Assembly: GCF_036503815.1 (NCBI RefSeq)
Contig: NZ_AP027764.1
Location: forward strand, 1,178,001-1,242,000
Direction of reading: 5' to 3'
Source of the DNA: Escherichia coli
GTDB lineage: Bacteria; Pseudomonadota; Gammaproteobacteria; Enterobacterales; Enterobacteriaceae
Length of the DNA stretch: 64,000 nucleotides
This document shows positions 26,537 through 37,177 of this stretch, piece after piece. Each line of letters begins with the position of its first letter. Position 1 is the first letter of the stretch. Under the pieces are notes generated by a model, which ran no database searches, was not told the DNA's origin, and saw only the letters and a list, made by a program, of their open reading frames with translations. The position numbers were made by a program, and so were the translations under genes.

Positions 26537-27937
26537 TTAGCGCGTATTATGAACGGGTGTTTTTTGCCACAATACCAGTTTTTTCCAGCGCGCCATAATC
26601 GGCACGGTACAGATTATCCCTATCGCTAATAAACCGGTGGAGATCACTTCTAACTGTTGCGCCGGGCGGAATAGCATCACTACCAACACAAAGGTAATAA
26701 AGCCGATTACCAGCCAGGTGAGCCACGGATAAAGCCACATCCGCAGGCGAATTTCGCTTCCTTCTGCTCGCAGAATTTTGCGCATCCGCAATTGTGAAAC
26801 GGCGATGACTAAATAAACCAGCAGGGCGATAGCGCCGGAGCTGTCGATCAGAAATTTAAACACTTTCGCAGGCGCGTAATAATTCACCACCACCGTTAAA
26901 AATGCCGCGCCGGTGGAGAGTAATACCGCCACATACGGGGTTTTACTGCGGTTGACTTTACCCATTACCGCGGGAGCATCACCGCGACGGCTTAAGGAGT
27001 AGAGCATTCTGGAAGCGGTATACAGCGCCGAGTTCAGGCAACTGGTTACGGAAAGTAATATCACGCAGTCCATGATTAATTTCGCATGGGGAATATTGAG
27101 CAATTCCAGAACCGAGCGATAAGATCCAACGGCTTTCAGCCCCGGCATATTCCACGGTATTAATGCCACGACGACAAAAATAGAGCACAAATAGAAGATA
27201 GAAATACGCCAGATAACCGAGTTGGTGGCGCGGACAATATGTTTTTCCGGCGTGTCGGATTCCGCGGCGGCAATGGTGACAATTTCTGCGCCCATAAACG
27301 AGAACATGGTGATCAACATCGCGCTTAATACCGCACCGAAGCCATTGGGCATAAAGCCGCCGCTATCCCACAATCTTGAGATCCCGCTCACTTCGGCATA
27401 TGGATAAAAACCGCTAATTGCGACTGCACCAAGGAATATAAATGCCAGAATGGCAATGACTTTGCACAGCGCCAGCCAGAACTCAAATTCGCCGTAGTTT
27501 TTAACGCTTAATAAATTACTGCCAGTTAAGGCGAGGGTAATGACGAGGGAAAATAACCAGATGGGAATGCCTGGAACCCACGAGTGCAGGATCATGGCGG
27601 CGATGTTGGCTTCCAGCGGGATAACCAGTACCCAAAACCACCAGTACAGCCAGCCGATGGTATAACCCGCCCAACGACCAATAGCTTTATCGGCATAGGT
27701 GGAAAAGGAGCCGGTATCGGGCGTGGCAACCGCCATTTCTGCCAGCATCCGCATAATCATAACTACCAGTAATCCGGCGAACAGATAGGCCAGTAATACC
27801 GCCGGGCCCGCTTCGGCGATGGCGACGCTGGAACCGACAAACAAACTTGCGCCGATAACACCGGCAATAGACAACATGGTGACGTGGCGTGACTTCAGCC
27901 CGCCGCCTAACTCATGTGGTTGCGATGATTGCCCCAT
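26537..27937 (-). CDS. gabP: 4-aminobutyrate permease GabP
   Basis: A 466-residue, 12-TM amino acid/polyamine/organocation superfamily permease that imports GABA with protons. The first TM motif SIAGVIGASLFVGSS is typical. The start at MGQSSQPHELGGG gives the known length. It follows gabT across a gap holding REP elements. Confidence 0.97.
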   Translation of the reverse strand: MGQSSQPHELGGGLKSRHVTMLSIAGVIGASLFVGSSVAIAEAGPAVLLAYLFAGLLVVMIMRMLAEMAVATPDTGSFSTYADKAIGRWAGYTIGWLYWWFWVLVIPLEANIAAMILHSWVPGIPIWLFSLVITLALTGSNLLSVKNYGEFEFWLALCKVIAILAFIFLGAVAISGFYPYAEVSGISRLWDSGGFMPNGFGAVLSAMLITMFSFMGAEIVTIAAAESDTPEKHIVRATNSVIWRISIFYLCSIFVVVALIPWNMPGLKAVGSYRSVLELLNIPHAKLIMDCVILLSVTSCLNSALYTASRMLYSLSRRGDAPAVMGKVNRSKTPYVAVLLSTGAAFLTVVVNYYAPAKVFKFLIDSSGAIALLVYLVIAVSQLRMRKILRAEGSEIRLRMWLYPWLTWLVIGFITFVLVVMLFRPAQQLEVISTGLLAIGIICTVPIMARWKKLVLWQKTPVHNTR

Positions 27938-28026
27938 CCTGAATCCTCTCGAAAGTGTGTCACTTGGGAGAGCGCCCCGACATTTCCCGCGTCGGGTCAC
28001 GCGTGTAATTGTTATTGGTTCTTTTT

Positions 28027-28163
28027 GCCGGAGAGCGGCTCCGCCTTATCCGGCCGACATAGATTTATTCCTGTTCACGTACAGATTGTCGGATGCGGCG
28101 TAAACGCCTTATCCGACCTGGATTCTCGTAGGCCGGACAAGACGCGAAGCGTCGCCTCCGGCA
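28027..28163. repeat. BIME with three REP units between gabT and gabP
   Basis: Three REP-type palindromes occur (CCGCCTTATCCGGCC; CGGATGCGGCGTAAACGC; GGCCGGACAAGACGCGAAGC). They sit within the operon and can shift the relative stability of gabT and gabP mRNA. Confidence 0.88.
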
Positions 28164-28173
28164 TGGTGCGGTG

Positions 28174-29454
28174 CTACTGCTTCGCCTCATCAAAACATTG
28201 GCTGATGATCTCCAGACCCTGACGGATCTGAGCGTCTTCAATGGTGAGCGGTACAAGGATGCGCAGCACGTTGTAATACGGGCCGCAGGAGAGAAGAATC
28301 AGGCCTTTATCGCGGGCGCGCGCCACGATCTCGGCGGTGAGTTTGGCGTCCGGTTTACTGTGATCGCCACCTTCAAACAGCTCGATAGCAATCATCGCCC
28401 CCAGCCCGCGAACGTCGCCGATCTCGGTGTGTTTTTCGGCGATCGCCAACAATCCGTCTTTCAGCTTTTGCCCCAGGTCGTTGGCTTTTTGCAGCAGATT
28501 TTCCTGTTCAAACACCTTCAACACTTCCAGCGCCGCGACGCATGCAATCGGGTTACCCGCATAAGTGCCGCCTAAGCCGCCCGGAGCGACAGCGTCCATC
28601 ACTTCCGCACGCCCGGTGACGCCTGCCAGCGGGAAACCGCCTGCGATCGATTTCGCAAAGGTGGTGAGATCAGGTGCCACGCCCATCTGCTCCATCGCAA
28701 ACAGCGTGCCGGTACGCCCCGCGCCGCTTTGCACTTCATCGGCAATCAACATGATCCCGTGCTCGTCACACAGCGCACGTAAACGCTGCATAAAGGCTGG
28801 CGTCGCGGCGTAGAAACCGCCTTCGCCCTGAACCGGCTCAATCACGATGGCGGCGATATCTTCCGGCGCAGCGTCATTTTTAAAAATTCGGTGAATACTT
28901 GCGATAGCGTCATTTTCACTGATCCCGTGGAGCGGGCAAGGATAAAGCGCGCGATAAACATGGCCCGGCATCAGGCCCATCCCAGCAGAGTACGGATTCA
29001 CCTTGCCAGTCAGCGCCAGCGTATAGTGCGTGCGCCCGTGATACGCGCCGCTAAAGGCGATGGTGCCGCTACGTTTGGTGGCGGCGCGGGCGATTTTCAC
29101 CGCGTTTTCCACCGCTTCGGAACCAGTCGTCACCAGCAGCGTTTTTTTGGCAAAATCGCCTGACACCTTCTGATTCATAATCTCGCACAGCTCCAGATAC
29201 GGCTCGTAGGCCAGCACCTGGAAGCAGGTGTGCGACAGTTTTTTCAACTGCGCTTCCACCGCCGCAACCACTTTCGGATGCAGGTGCCCGGTATTGAGCA
29301 CCGCAATCCCGCCCGCGAAATCAAGATACTCACGGCCTTCAACGTCCCACACCCGGCAGTTTTCCGCGCGGTCAGCGAAAATCGGGTGAATTTGCCCAAC
29401 GCCACGGGGAATCGCCTGACTGCGGCGCTGCATTAACTCTTTATTGCTGCTCAT
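28174..29454 (-). CDS. gabT: 4-aminobutyrate aminotransferase GabT
   Basis: A 426-residue PLP enzyme converting GABA and 2-oxoglutarate to succinate semialdehyde and glutamate; it also acts on 5-aminovalerate. The PLP lysine is in TFAKSIAGGFPLAG, and the cofactor aspartate in LIADEVQSGAGRTG. It sits 13 bases after gabD in the operon. Confidence 0.98.
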   Translation of the reverse strand: MSSNKELMQRRSQAIPRGVGQIHPIFADRAENCRVWDVEGREYLDFAGGIAVLNTGHLHPKVVAAVEAQLKKLSHTCFQVLAYEPYLELCEIMNQKVSGDFAKKTLLVTTGSEAVENAVKIARAATKRSGTIAFSGAYHGRTHYTLALTGKVNPYSAGMGLMPGHVYRALYPCPLHGISENDAIASIHRIFKNDAAPEDIAAIVIEPVQGEGGFYAATPAFMQRLRALCDEHGIMLIADEVQSGAGRTGTLFAMEQMGVAPDLTTFAKSIAGGFPLAGVTGRAEVMDAVAPGGLGGTYAGNPIACVAALEVLKVFEQENLLQKANDLGQKLKDGLLAIAEKHTEIGDVRGLGAMIAIELFEGGDHSKPDAKLTAEIVARARDKGLILLSCGPYYNVLRILVPLTIEDAQIRQGLEIISQCFDEAKQ

Positions 29455-29467
29455 TCGCGTTCTCCAG

Positions 29468-30916
29468 TTAAAGACCGATGCACATGTATTTGATTTCTAA
29501 ATAATCTTCGATGCCATACTTCGAACCTTCACGACCCAGCCCCGATGCTTTTATGCCGCCGAACGGGGCCACTTCATTGGAAATAATGCCGGTATTGATA
29601 CCGACGATGCCGTATTCCAGCGCCTCGCCCACGCGGAAGACGCGGCTTAAATCACGGGCGTAGAAATAGGCGGCAAGGCCAAACTCGGTGTCATTGGCTT
29701 GCGCAATCACATCGGCTTCATCTTTAAAGCGGAACAGCGGGGCGAGGGGGCCGAACGTCTCTTCTTTCGACACTTTGGCGTTGGCCGGAACATCCACCAG
29801 AATGGTCGGCTGGAAGAAGTTGCCGCCGCGTTCATGCGCTTTGCCTCCGCAAACCACGCGCGCGCCTTTCTCCAGCGCATCGGCGATATGCTCTTCCACT
29901 TTTGCTACCGCTTTTTCATCGATCAGTGGCCCAATGGTGACGCCTTTTTCCAGCCCGTCACCGATGTGCAGTTTGCTCACCGCCTGCTGCAATTTTTCGG
30001 CAAAGCGGTCATACACGCCGTCCTGCACATACAGGCGGTTGGCGCAGACGCAGGTTTGCCCGGCGTTACGGAATTTCGAGGCCAGCGCGCCTTCCACGGC
30101 TTTATCGAGATCGGCATCGTCAAAGACAATAAACGGTGCGTTGCCGCCCAGCTCCAGCGACACTTTTTTGATGTCTTTCGCGCACTGTTCCATTAACTGA
30201 CGGCCAATTTCGGTCGAGCCGGTAAACGACAGCTTGCGCACCAGCGGGTTGCTGGTCAGTTCGTTACCGACCGCGCCCGCCGAACCGGTCACCACGTTAA
30301 ATACGCCAGCCGGAATGCCCGCGCGAATCGCCAGCTCTGCCAGCGCCAGCGCAGAGAACGGCGTCTGACTGGCGGGCTTCAGCACCATCGTGCAGCCTGC
30401 CGCCAGCGCCGGACCGGCTTTGCGGGTAATCATCGCCGCCGGGAAGTTCCACGGCGTGATAGCGGCGGTAACGCCAATCGGCTGCTTGATAACAATCAGG
30501 CGTTTATCGGCCTGATGACCGGGAATGGTGTCGCCATAAATACGCTTGCCTTCTTCGGCAAACCACTCAATAAAGGAGGCGGCGTAGCTGATTTCGCCTT
30601 TCGCTTCAGCCAGCGGTTTACCCTGTTCGAGGGTCATCAGGCGCGCTAAATCGTCCTGGTGCTCCATCATCAAATTGAACCAGTTACGCAGAATGTTGGC
30701 GCGCTCTTTGGCGGTAAGGGCACGCCAGGCGGGCAGGGCGCGGTTGGCGGCGTCGATAGCGGCGCGGGTTTCATCTGCGCCCATTTTGGGTACGCTACCC
30801 AGCTTGTCGCCGTTTGCCGGATTAGTGACCTCGATGACTTCGCCATTGTTGGCGTCCAGCCACTCCCCGTTAATTAACGCCTGCTGGCGGAATAAGTTAC
30901 TGTCGTTCAGTTTCAT
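29468..30916 (-). CDS. gabD: Succinate-semialdehyde dehydrogenase GabD
   Basis: A 482-residue NADP-dependent aldehyde dehydrogenase that yields succinate, and also oxidises glutarate semialdehyde. The catalytic Cys is in NAGQTCVCANR and the general-base Glu in SLELGGNAPF. It is 22 bases after lhgO. Confidence 0.98.
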   Translation of the reverse strand: MKLNDSNLFRQQALINGEWLDANNGEVIEVTNPANGDKLGSVPKMGADETRAAIDAANRALPAWRALTAKERANILRNWFNLMMEHQDDLARLMTLEQGKPLAEAKGEISYAASFIEWFAEEGKRIYGDTIPGHQADKRLIVIKQPIGVTAAITPWNFPAAMITRKAGPALAAGCTMVLKPASQTPFSALALAELAIRAGIPAGVFNVVTGSAGAVGNELTSNPLVRKLSFTGSTEIGRQLMEQCAKDIKKVSLELGGNAPFIVFDDADLDKAVEGALASKFRNAGQTCVCANRLYVQDGVYDRFAEKLQQAVSKLHIGDGLEKGVTIGPLIDEKAVAKVEEHIADALEKGARVVCGGKAHERGGNFFQPTILVDVPANAKVSKEETFGPLAPLFRFKDEADVIAQANDTEFGLAAYFYARDLSRVFRVGEALEYGIVGINTGIISNEVAPFGGIKASGLGREGSKYGIEDYLEIKYMCIGL

Positions 30917-30938
30917 CGCTACATCCTGTTTTCAAAGG

Positions 30939-32207
30939 TTATTGATTAAAGGCGGCGTGTAAGGCATCCACACTACGTGCCGCTCGCAGCGTGCGTCCGG
31001 GGTTCCTCTGGCTTGCCAACAGCGTTTGTACCTTGCTGACAATATGCGCACCAATAGGAATTGCTGATGTCGCTGCCGGGGAGGGCGCATTGCAGGTGTG
31101 GATCGTGCGCGGGGTGGTGACAAACAGAAAATCGTCAATCAGCTTGCCGTCCGGCGATACTGCCTGCGCCCGCACACCGGCGGGCCAGGGCTGGAGATCG
31201 CTTAACGAAAGCCCGGGACAATACTTTTGCACCAGCCGCAGATAGCCGCTTTTGCACAGCGAGTTTTTCATCTCGCCCAGTCCTGAGCGTAGATGGTTTT
31301 GCAGCACCCGGCGAATCCCCGACGAGCCCAAAATCTCCAGCGTGTCGCTAAATGAGAAGTCGCGCTTGCGATAGCCTTCGCGTTTAAAAGCCAACACCGC
31401 GTTTGGCCCAACGGTCACGCTGCCGTCGATCATACGAGTGAGATGCACGCCCAAAAACGGCATTGCCGGGTCGGGGATGGGGTAAATCAGGTGGTTAACA
31501 ATCTGGTTATGCTCCGGGGCAAGGCGGAAATATTCGCCACGGAACGGGCAGATGATAAAGCCCGGTTCGAGGCCGAGCATTTTCACCAGCCGGTCAGCCA
31601 TCAGCCCGGAACAGCTAATCAGCGTCGATGCTTCATATTCGCCGCCCTGACGGGTCCGTATTACCACGCCCTTTTTATGCTCACTGAGGGCGCTGACTTC
31701 GGCGTTATAAATAATCTCACCGCCTCTGGCCTGGAAGATTTTTGCCATTGCCGCCGTCACTTCGCGGTAGCTGACAATACCGCTGGACGGCACAAAAATG
31801 CCGCCCAGTCCGGTGATATTCGGTTCGCGCTCGCGTAGTTCCTCGGCGTTTAACCACTCGCGCTCAATACCGTTCGCCGCTGTGCGTTCCCATAAAGCGC
31901 GCATCCGTTCCATTTCGAGTTCAGACGTGGCGACCAGCATCTTGCCGCAGTTGTCGTAGCGAATGCCGTTTTGATCGCAAAAGGCTTTAGTGGCGCGGTT
32001 TCCCGCCAGGCAAAACTGCGCCTTCAGGCTGCCGGGCGTGTAATAGACCCCGGCATGGATCACGCCGCTGTTGTGGCCCGTCTGGTGACAGGCCGGGCCG
32101 GACTCTTTTTCCAGCAACGCAATACGGGCGTCCGGATAGACATCAATCAGTTGCATGGCGGTCGACATGCCGATGATGCCGCCGCCAATAATCACAAAAT
32201 CATACAT
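30939..32207 (-). CDS. lhgO: L-2-hydroxyglutarate dehydrogenase LhgO (YgaF)
   Basis: A 422-residue FAD enzyme of the DAO family that oxidises L-2-hydroxyglutarate to 2-oxoglutarate and feeds electrons to quinones. The dinucleotide-binding motif FVIIGGGIIGMSTAMQL is at the N-terminus. It follows glaH directly. Confidence 0.97.
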   Translation of the reverse strand: MYDFVIIGGGIIGMSTAMQLIDVYPDARIALLEKESGPACHQTGHNSGVIHAGVYYTPGSLKAQFCLAGNRATKAFCDQNGIRYDNCGKMLVATSELEMERMRALWERTAANGIEREWLNAEELREREPNITGLGGIFVPSSGIVSYREVTAAMAKIFQARGGEIIYNAEVSALSEHKKGVVIRTRQGGEYEASTLISCSGLMADRLVKMLGLEPGFIICPFRGEYFRLAPEHNQIVNHLIYPIPDPAMPFLGVHLTRMIDGSVTVGPNAVLAFKREGYRKRDFSFSDTLEILGSSGIRRVLQNHLRSGLGEMKNSLCKSGYLRLVQKYCPGLSLSDLQPWPAGVRAQAVSPDGKLIDDFLFVTTPRTIHTCNAPSPAATSAIPIGAHIVSKVQTLLASQRNPGRTLRAARSVDALHAAFNQ

Positions 32208-32226
32208 CCGCTCAATTCCTTTACGC

Positions 32227-33204
32227 TTATTGATGCGTCTGGTAGTGGTGAGTGGCGTAAGCGAAATAGCCGCGCTGGCGCATCAGTTCACGACGCAGAT
32301 CCGGATGCGGAGTAAAGCGGTCGCGTCCATGTAGCCAGAACAGATTGTTTATCAACAGGAATTTGCCAACGGGAACGGGTACAGACAGAATGCCTTTGCT
32401 GGTTTCAATGGCGTCTGAAAGCTCGCTCAACCACACGCCTTCTTCGAAGTCTTTCGGCTGGACGAACTGGTCGATATAGCGCATCACCGGGCGACCCTGC
32501 TGATCGACGTCGAACACCGGATGGAAGACATCTTTGCTGACGTTTTTGCTCGGCGGCGCAGCAAAGCGCATCGGACGGCGCGCCAGCGGATGGCGGAAAT
32601 AGTGCTCCAGATGTTCCCAGTCATCGAGATGCAGCAGCAGCGAATTTCCGCCCTGCATGTTTTGCTCGTCGATTTTCATCATCAGCACGTAATCAGTGAT
32701 TTCTTCGACGTAGGTGCCGTCGTTGTGCAGCTCCATTACGCGATGCGGCTGACGCAGATAGCTGTCTGAGTTATCGACATTTTTCACCACAAAACGCGCG
32801 TAATACTGACCGCTCATGGCGTCGAAATTTGAGCGACCAATCAGATGCGCCACCGCCGTTGCCAGCTTCACCATCTCATCTGCCTGCGCGACATCATCGA
32901 CACCTACCGCATTAATTAACAGCGCACCTTCAGCACGGTTTAGCAGCGTCTTCAACAGCAACGGTTGCAGCTGATTCGCACACAAATCATCAAGAATTTT
33001 GCCTACCCGAAAACGCAGAAACGATTTGTACTCCAGCGCCTGCACGGGCCATTCGGCAACCTGCTCGAGAAACTGTTTGGTCGTCTGTTCGGTGAAGGTG
33101 AGTTCCAGCAGACGCGGGGATTGCGCCGACGGGATGAGAGTGAATCCGCTATAGTCCTGGCCTGAATCGACAGCGTTATTTTGTACGGCGGTCAGTGCAT
33201 TCAT
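32227..33204 (-). CDS. glaH: Glutarate 2-hydroxylase GlaH (CsiD)
   Basis: A 325-residue Fe(II)/2-oxoglutarate dioxygenase that hydroxylates glutarate to L-2-hydroxyglutarate. The iron ligands are in ELHNDGTY (H-x-D) and LHGRDRF (distal H). The start at MNALTAVQNNAVDS gives the known length; the longer frame extends into the promoter. First gene of the carbon-starvation operon glaH-lhgO-gabDTP. Confidence 0.97.
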   Translation of the reverse strand: MNALTAVQNNAVDSGQDYSGFTLIPSAQSPRLLELTFTEQTTKQFLEQVAEWPVQALEYKSFLRFRVGKILDDLCANQLQPLLLKTLLNRAEGALLINAVGVDDVAQADEMVKLATAVAHLIGRSNFDAMSGQYYARFVVKNVDNSDSYLRQPHRVMELHNDGTYVEEITDYVLMMKIDEQNMQGGNSLLLHLDDWEHLEHYFRHPLARRPMRFAAPPSKNVSKDVFHPVFDVDQQGRPVMRYIDQFVQPKDFEEGVWLSELSDAIETSKGILSVPVPVGKFLLINNLFWLHGRDRFTPHPDLRRELMRQRGYFAYATHHYQTHQ

Positions 33205-33360
33205 CAGAAGCGATCCTCTTATGAGATGTAGGGTGACATGGCGATGCTCATTTCGTAGCCATAATCTAAAAATATCTACATTTCTGAAAAATGCGCACAA
33301 AAGCGACATATTGTTTTCTTATTGTGATCAAAAGCAACAAATTAGTAACATTTAATGTAG
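33205..33360 (-). promoter_or_regulatory. glaH promoter region with candidate CRP site
   Basis: The stretch TTGTGATCAAAAGCAACA (plus strand, from about 33323) has one good CRP half-site (TGTGA) at roughly the distance expected for the known sigma-S/CRP-dependent csiD promoter. Imperfect repeats of TAGATATTTTTAGATTATGG type between it and the start may be GlaR or Lrp sites. The rest of the gap to 33538 holds only the hairpin CTGCCCCG/CGGGGCAG (about 33502-33525), downstream of ygaQ. Confidence 0.55.
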
Positions 33361-33538
33361 GGTATTAAGGCAAAGGAGACAGGAAATGAATAACTAAAGC
33401 AACAGGTTAGGGAGAGCTACCATCAGAGAACAGATTATCTGGTCGATAAAAAACAGTAAATGGCTTCACTGCAAAATGACCGTTAGTAAACTAAACATAT
33501 CATCTGCCCCGTTTTAGCGGGGCAGATATAACATTAAA

Positions 33539-35791
33539 TTACAAATAGAAATAGTTCGGCGGTTCTCCTGTTTTCCCTAAAAGAAGAGCGCTGCGCCCAG
33601 GAATATTGATATTTAGAGCTCCGCCTCTAAGCGTAAATACTTTACCAGGGGGAATACTTTTGCGTGTATTATTATTATTAATGGTAACGCTATTACTCCC
33701 CATGTTTTTATATATTCCTGGTTGCAATTTGTTAGGCCAGGTACCTTCAACTTCTTCGTTTCCTTTATTTATTATAACTAGTCCATCATGAGGAGAGTGA
33801 TTAATGTTCACAGAATCCCCACGACTAAAGGCCAGAACATTTTTAGTTGCAAATACACCCTCAAATGCGCTCCATATTCCTTCTTTATCTATATATAATG
33901 CGTGGAATTCATTGTAGAGCTGCTGATAGGTAGAGCAACCTTTATTAAGCCACGCCTCACCGCCGACACGAGTGGACCCATCATCATTTTTAATCTCAGT
34001 CGTTGATTTTAATACCTGACCATCCCAGTAAACTAAAGGCCTGCTGAACGGGAGAGCGGCCATATATGCCATTGCTAATTGTTCATCTTGCTGATGGTTA
34101 AATAAAAAGTCATTGAAAAGATTACCATTGTTAGGGAAATCGTGGTTGATGTTAATCAATATCCGTCTTTCTGATGGGATGCTTGAGATTGCGGAACCCG
34201 GTTTTGATGCAAGGGTTTGGAGATCTCCACCGAATGAAAAGGCTTGTATCGTCTTCATGAGCAATGAAAAATCAATGGCGCTTAAATCATCTCTTTCATA
34301 AAGCAGCGATGACATTTGTTGTTCATCTAACGGACAAGTTACCAGGTATTCCATGTAATTCATAACAGCTTTTTTTTGATATTTTGGATTAAATAAATTT
34401 GTATTGTGCAACCGCTCATTATAATTTTTAAGCGGTGGGGTTATCGACCTCTCTATTTGTTCATGTTTTGAGTGTTTTGCTGCATCATAACGTAAACCTC
34501 GTACGCCATATTTTCGCATTTCACGAACGTATTGATTTTGCAACATAATAACCTGGTCACTTTTGGGTGTTGTTTTAGGCATTCCATTTAAACGCTTTTC
34601 TTTTAATGCATGGAGGTTTTCCTATTCATCCTTAGAAATATTATCTTTACTTGCTTCGAAGTCTTTTGCAGTGAGATGTATATCTTCTGGATGGATTTGG
34701 TCACGTTCTTTTGTTACTGGATCTATAATAAAGGGAATCAAGACCTGACCTTGCCAATAGCCAGGGATACCACTTTCTATATCTTTACTAATCTTCGCTC
34801 GTATATCGGCAGAGGGATAATCCAGATCATTTTTACCACTTCCTCCGATCCCCATAAAGTTAAATGTATAATCAGGAATGATATCGATGCCAAATTTTTT
34901 GGCATCTTTAACCAATGCGATAAAATCCTGCAAATCTCCCATTGGATTATGGATGGTACAAAGATCTTCGGGTTGATAAGCGTGATACCAGTAACCTTTT
35001 TCTTCTTCAGGTGTTTCTGGTCCGTCGGCGCGGAAAGTTGTTACGGGAGGGATTTGTATATAACCATAATGGCAACGTGCAAACTCGGCCATATTTTTCC
35101 TGATTTGCTGGTAGGTGGCATTAAAAGCATGAAGAATCGCCTCGCCAGGTTTTTTGGGTGTGATGATTTCACATTGTGATTTCTGATCAGCAGTAAGAGA
35201 TTTACGCTCAAGTGTTTGCCGTAGATGTTCTGGATTGATTAATATTTTAAATGTTTCTTGCTGGCCGGAAGGTGACGTTACGTTAATATTATATACATCA
35301 GCTGCCAGTTCATAGTCAGGAATGTTAATAGCATATGCAACATACTTATCTTTTGGAGACGGTTTGTCAGATATAATGTGAGTGAAATGTTCAGCTGGAC
35401 CATACTGATGAACACCGCTGTTATCACCTCTTTCAATCATTGTATCTCGTTGATAAACCCATGCTTTTCCTTCTCCTATCCTGTCTGGCGCTGTAATGCT
35501 ACGCTGTGCTGCTTTATTCAACTCTCGGTAAGTTGTATCTGGAAAAAGGGAAATTTTATAATCGTTTTTTAACAGATCATTAATGACTTTTTCTGCGTGA
35601 AAAGTTGATATAATTTCTCTGTCTTTTAAATCCTGAGGATAAACTCCACAAGAATTAATAATATTTGTTATACAGTTTAGATATTCTAATGTATTTAATT
35701 TGGAATTTAGATCCCCGTCAGTAATGTTCCATGATAACAATGTGGGGTTGTCGATAGGTAAATTTCTTGGTCCTGGTTTTATAGAAAACAT
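33539..35791 (-). pseudogene. ygaQ: GH13 alpha-amylase-like protein YgaQ, interrupted by an in-frame amber codon
   Basis: Two open stretches (35791-34622 and 34582-33539) lie in the same minus-strand frame, separated by a single TAG (34622-34624) and 13 sense codons. Read through, the product is 750 codons. The first part has GH13-type features (WYHAYQPEDL, MGDLQDFIALVKDAKKFG, DIIPDYTFNFMG as region I, with Asn for the usual Asn-His). The second has region II with the nucleophile-position Asp (GVRGLRYDAAKH) and a region IV-like ININHDF. I did not find a clear region III glutamate, so activity is doubtful even when intact. The second half could also start separately at MPKTTPKSD. Location between csiD and ileY matches ygaQ of K-12. 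AT-rich, probably acquired. Confidence 0.8.
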
Positions 35792-36350
35792 AATAAAGTT
35801 CCTCTAATGGTAGAGTAATATGGTGTATACGGAAACATAAAAATGTTTAATTGTTGTGAAAGTAATTGCAAACAGATGTCCTACTTTTATCCAATATTTA
35901 TATGGAAAAGGATAATGCTTAAATCTGTTTTTTTAATTATCGATGTGGTCTGGAGAGGCAACTGTCAAAAATCGCTCATACGAAACTAATGATTAGCAGA
36001 ATAAGATCTATGAAAGAATATATTGCTATATGAAGTTTATTTTTATGGGGTGAAAAGTAACAGATATCATAATGATGCGAAAACTCTTCAGCTAATGTAA
36101 TAAAGTTATATTATTAGATACAAAATCATTACAAACTATCATTGAATCGATGGTAACTATAAATAGTGCTAAGTATTAGCATTTGCTTGTTGACTGAGAG
36201 TATCGACTTTGTGAATGGAAGCGGTGTCGGGTTTTATGTCGCAGGTAATGACGACCCAGGATGAATGAGAACGCATAAAAATCTGTTATTTACATCATAA
36301 GATCATCATGTTTATTGCGTGGTTTATAAGTATTGTTATTGCATACTCAA
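35792..36350. other. AT-rich gap between ygaQ and ileY
   Basis: About 560 bases with no supported gene. It contains the ygaQ promoter side (minus strand) and the ileY promoter side. Low GC and A/T tracts suggest an H-NS-bound acquired segment. Confidence 0.6.
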
Positions 36351-36426
36351 GGCCCTTTAGCTCAGTGGTTAGAGCAGGCGACTCATAATCGCTTGGTCGC
36401 TGGTTCAAGTCCAGCAAGGGCCACCA
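36351..36426 (+). tRNA. ileY: tRNA-Ile2 (anticodon CAT, lysidine-modified)
   Basis: A 76-base tRNA with encoded CCA, acceptor GGCCCTT/AAGGGCC and anticodon loop CTCATAA. The CAT anticodon with this body is tRNA-Ile2, whose C34 is changed to lysidine by TilS so that it reads AUA, not AUG. The AAGGGCC acceptor variant identifies ileY rather than ileX. Confidence 0.96.
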
Positions 36427-37177
36427 TATCAGCATTCACGTATCAGGAAGAGTTAAGGGTACAAGGGGTACTCGATTGCGGTCTATATTTCACGACTAAC
36501 GCCATTTCAAGGAAGAAGTGTGGTGGGTGGTTTCGAATGAGGGCTGGTGTTTTGGTACGTGGCACGCCACTGCAATGTATTTATCCATCAGTACTCATTC
36601 AAAAGTACCTGGAAAAAATGCCCGCTATGCCAAGCGGGCAAATTGCTTACATGTGGAATTAAGTAATTAACGATAAAGCCAGAGTATTATCATTTATTAT
36701 ACCCATTCATTTAATCAGGTTAATTACTCAAATCACTGAACTATTCTCTGTTCGCTCACTTATGCTGAGTGAGTACCACGACCAATGTATGTAGAACAAT
36801 GCCGTAGAGTAAGGATGAAATGTCTCTGCCACGCCTTAAACATCTACTACTGACTAGAACCGCCGTCGCATGCAGAAGGGTCTTGTGAGCGTTACAGGAG
36901 TCTTGCTTTGCTCATTAATCAACGCTATTTAGATATAAATTTCTAATACTCGAAAAACGATTTTCACAAATAAATTATAACGGGTGGTTTTTATCATACA
37001 GCGAAATAACCTTTTGTTTATTAAATTTAACATTCCTGTGCTAAATTAATTAAAAGTACCATGTATAGCATATGAAGCTGTTAATGCCAGCAATTGTCTC
37101 AAATGAGCGATTTTTTATAGTGACAAACAATAATAACATTAAAAATAGTCATGTAGACATTAACTGAGGAAAAGACA
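36427..37177. other. Non-coding gap downstream of ileY
   Basis: About 750 bases with no supported gene. A stem GCCCGC/GCGGGC lies at about 36619-36638. The final 200 bases are AT-rich and should contain the promoter of the 484-residue gene. Confidence 0.55.

Noticed and set aside
36333..36662. 109-codon plus-strand frame
   Set aside because: It runs through tRNA ileY and has no ribosome-binding site or domain.
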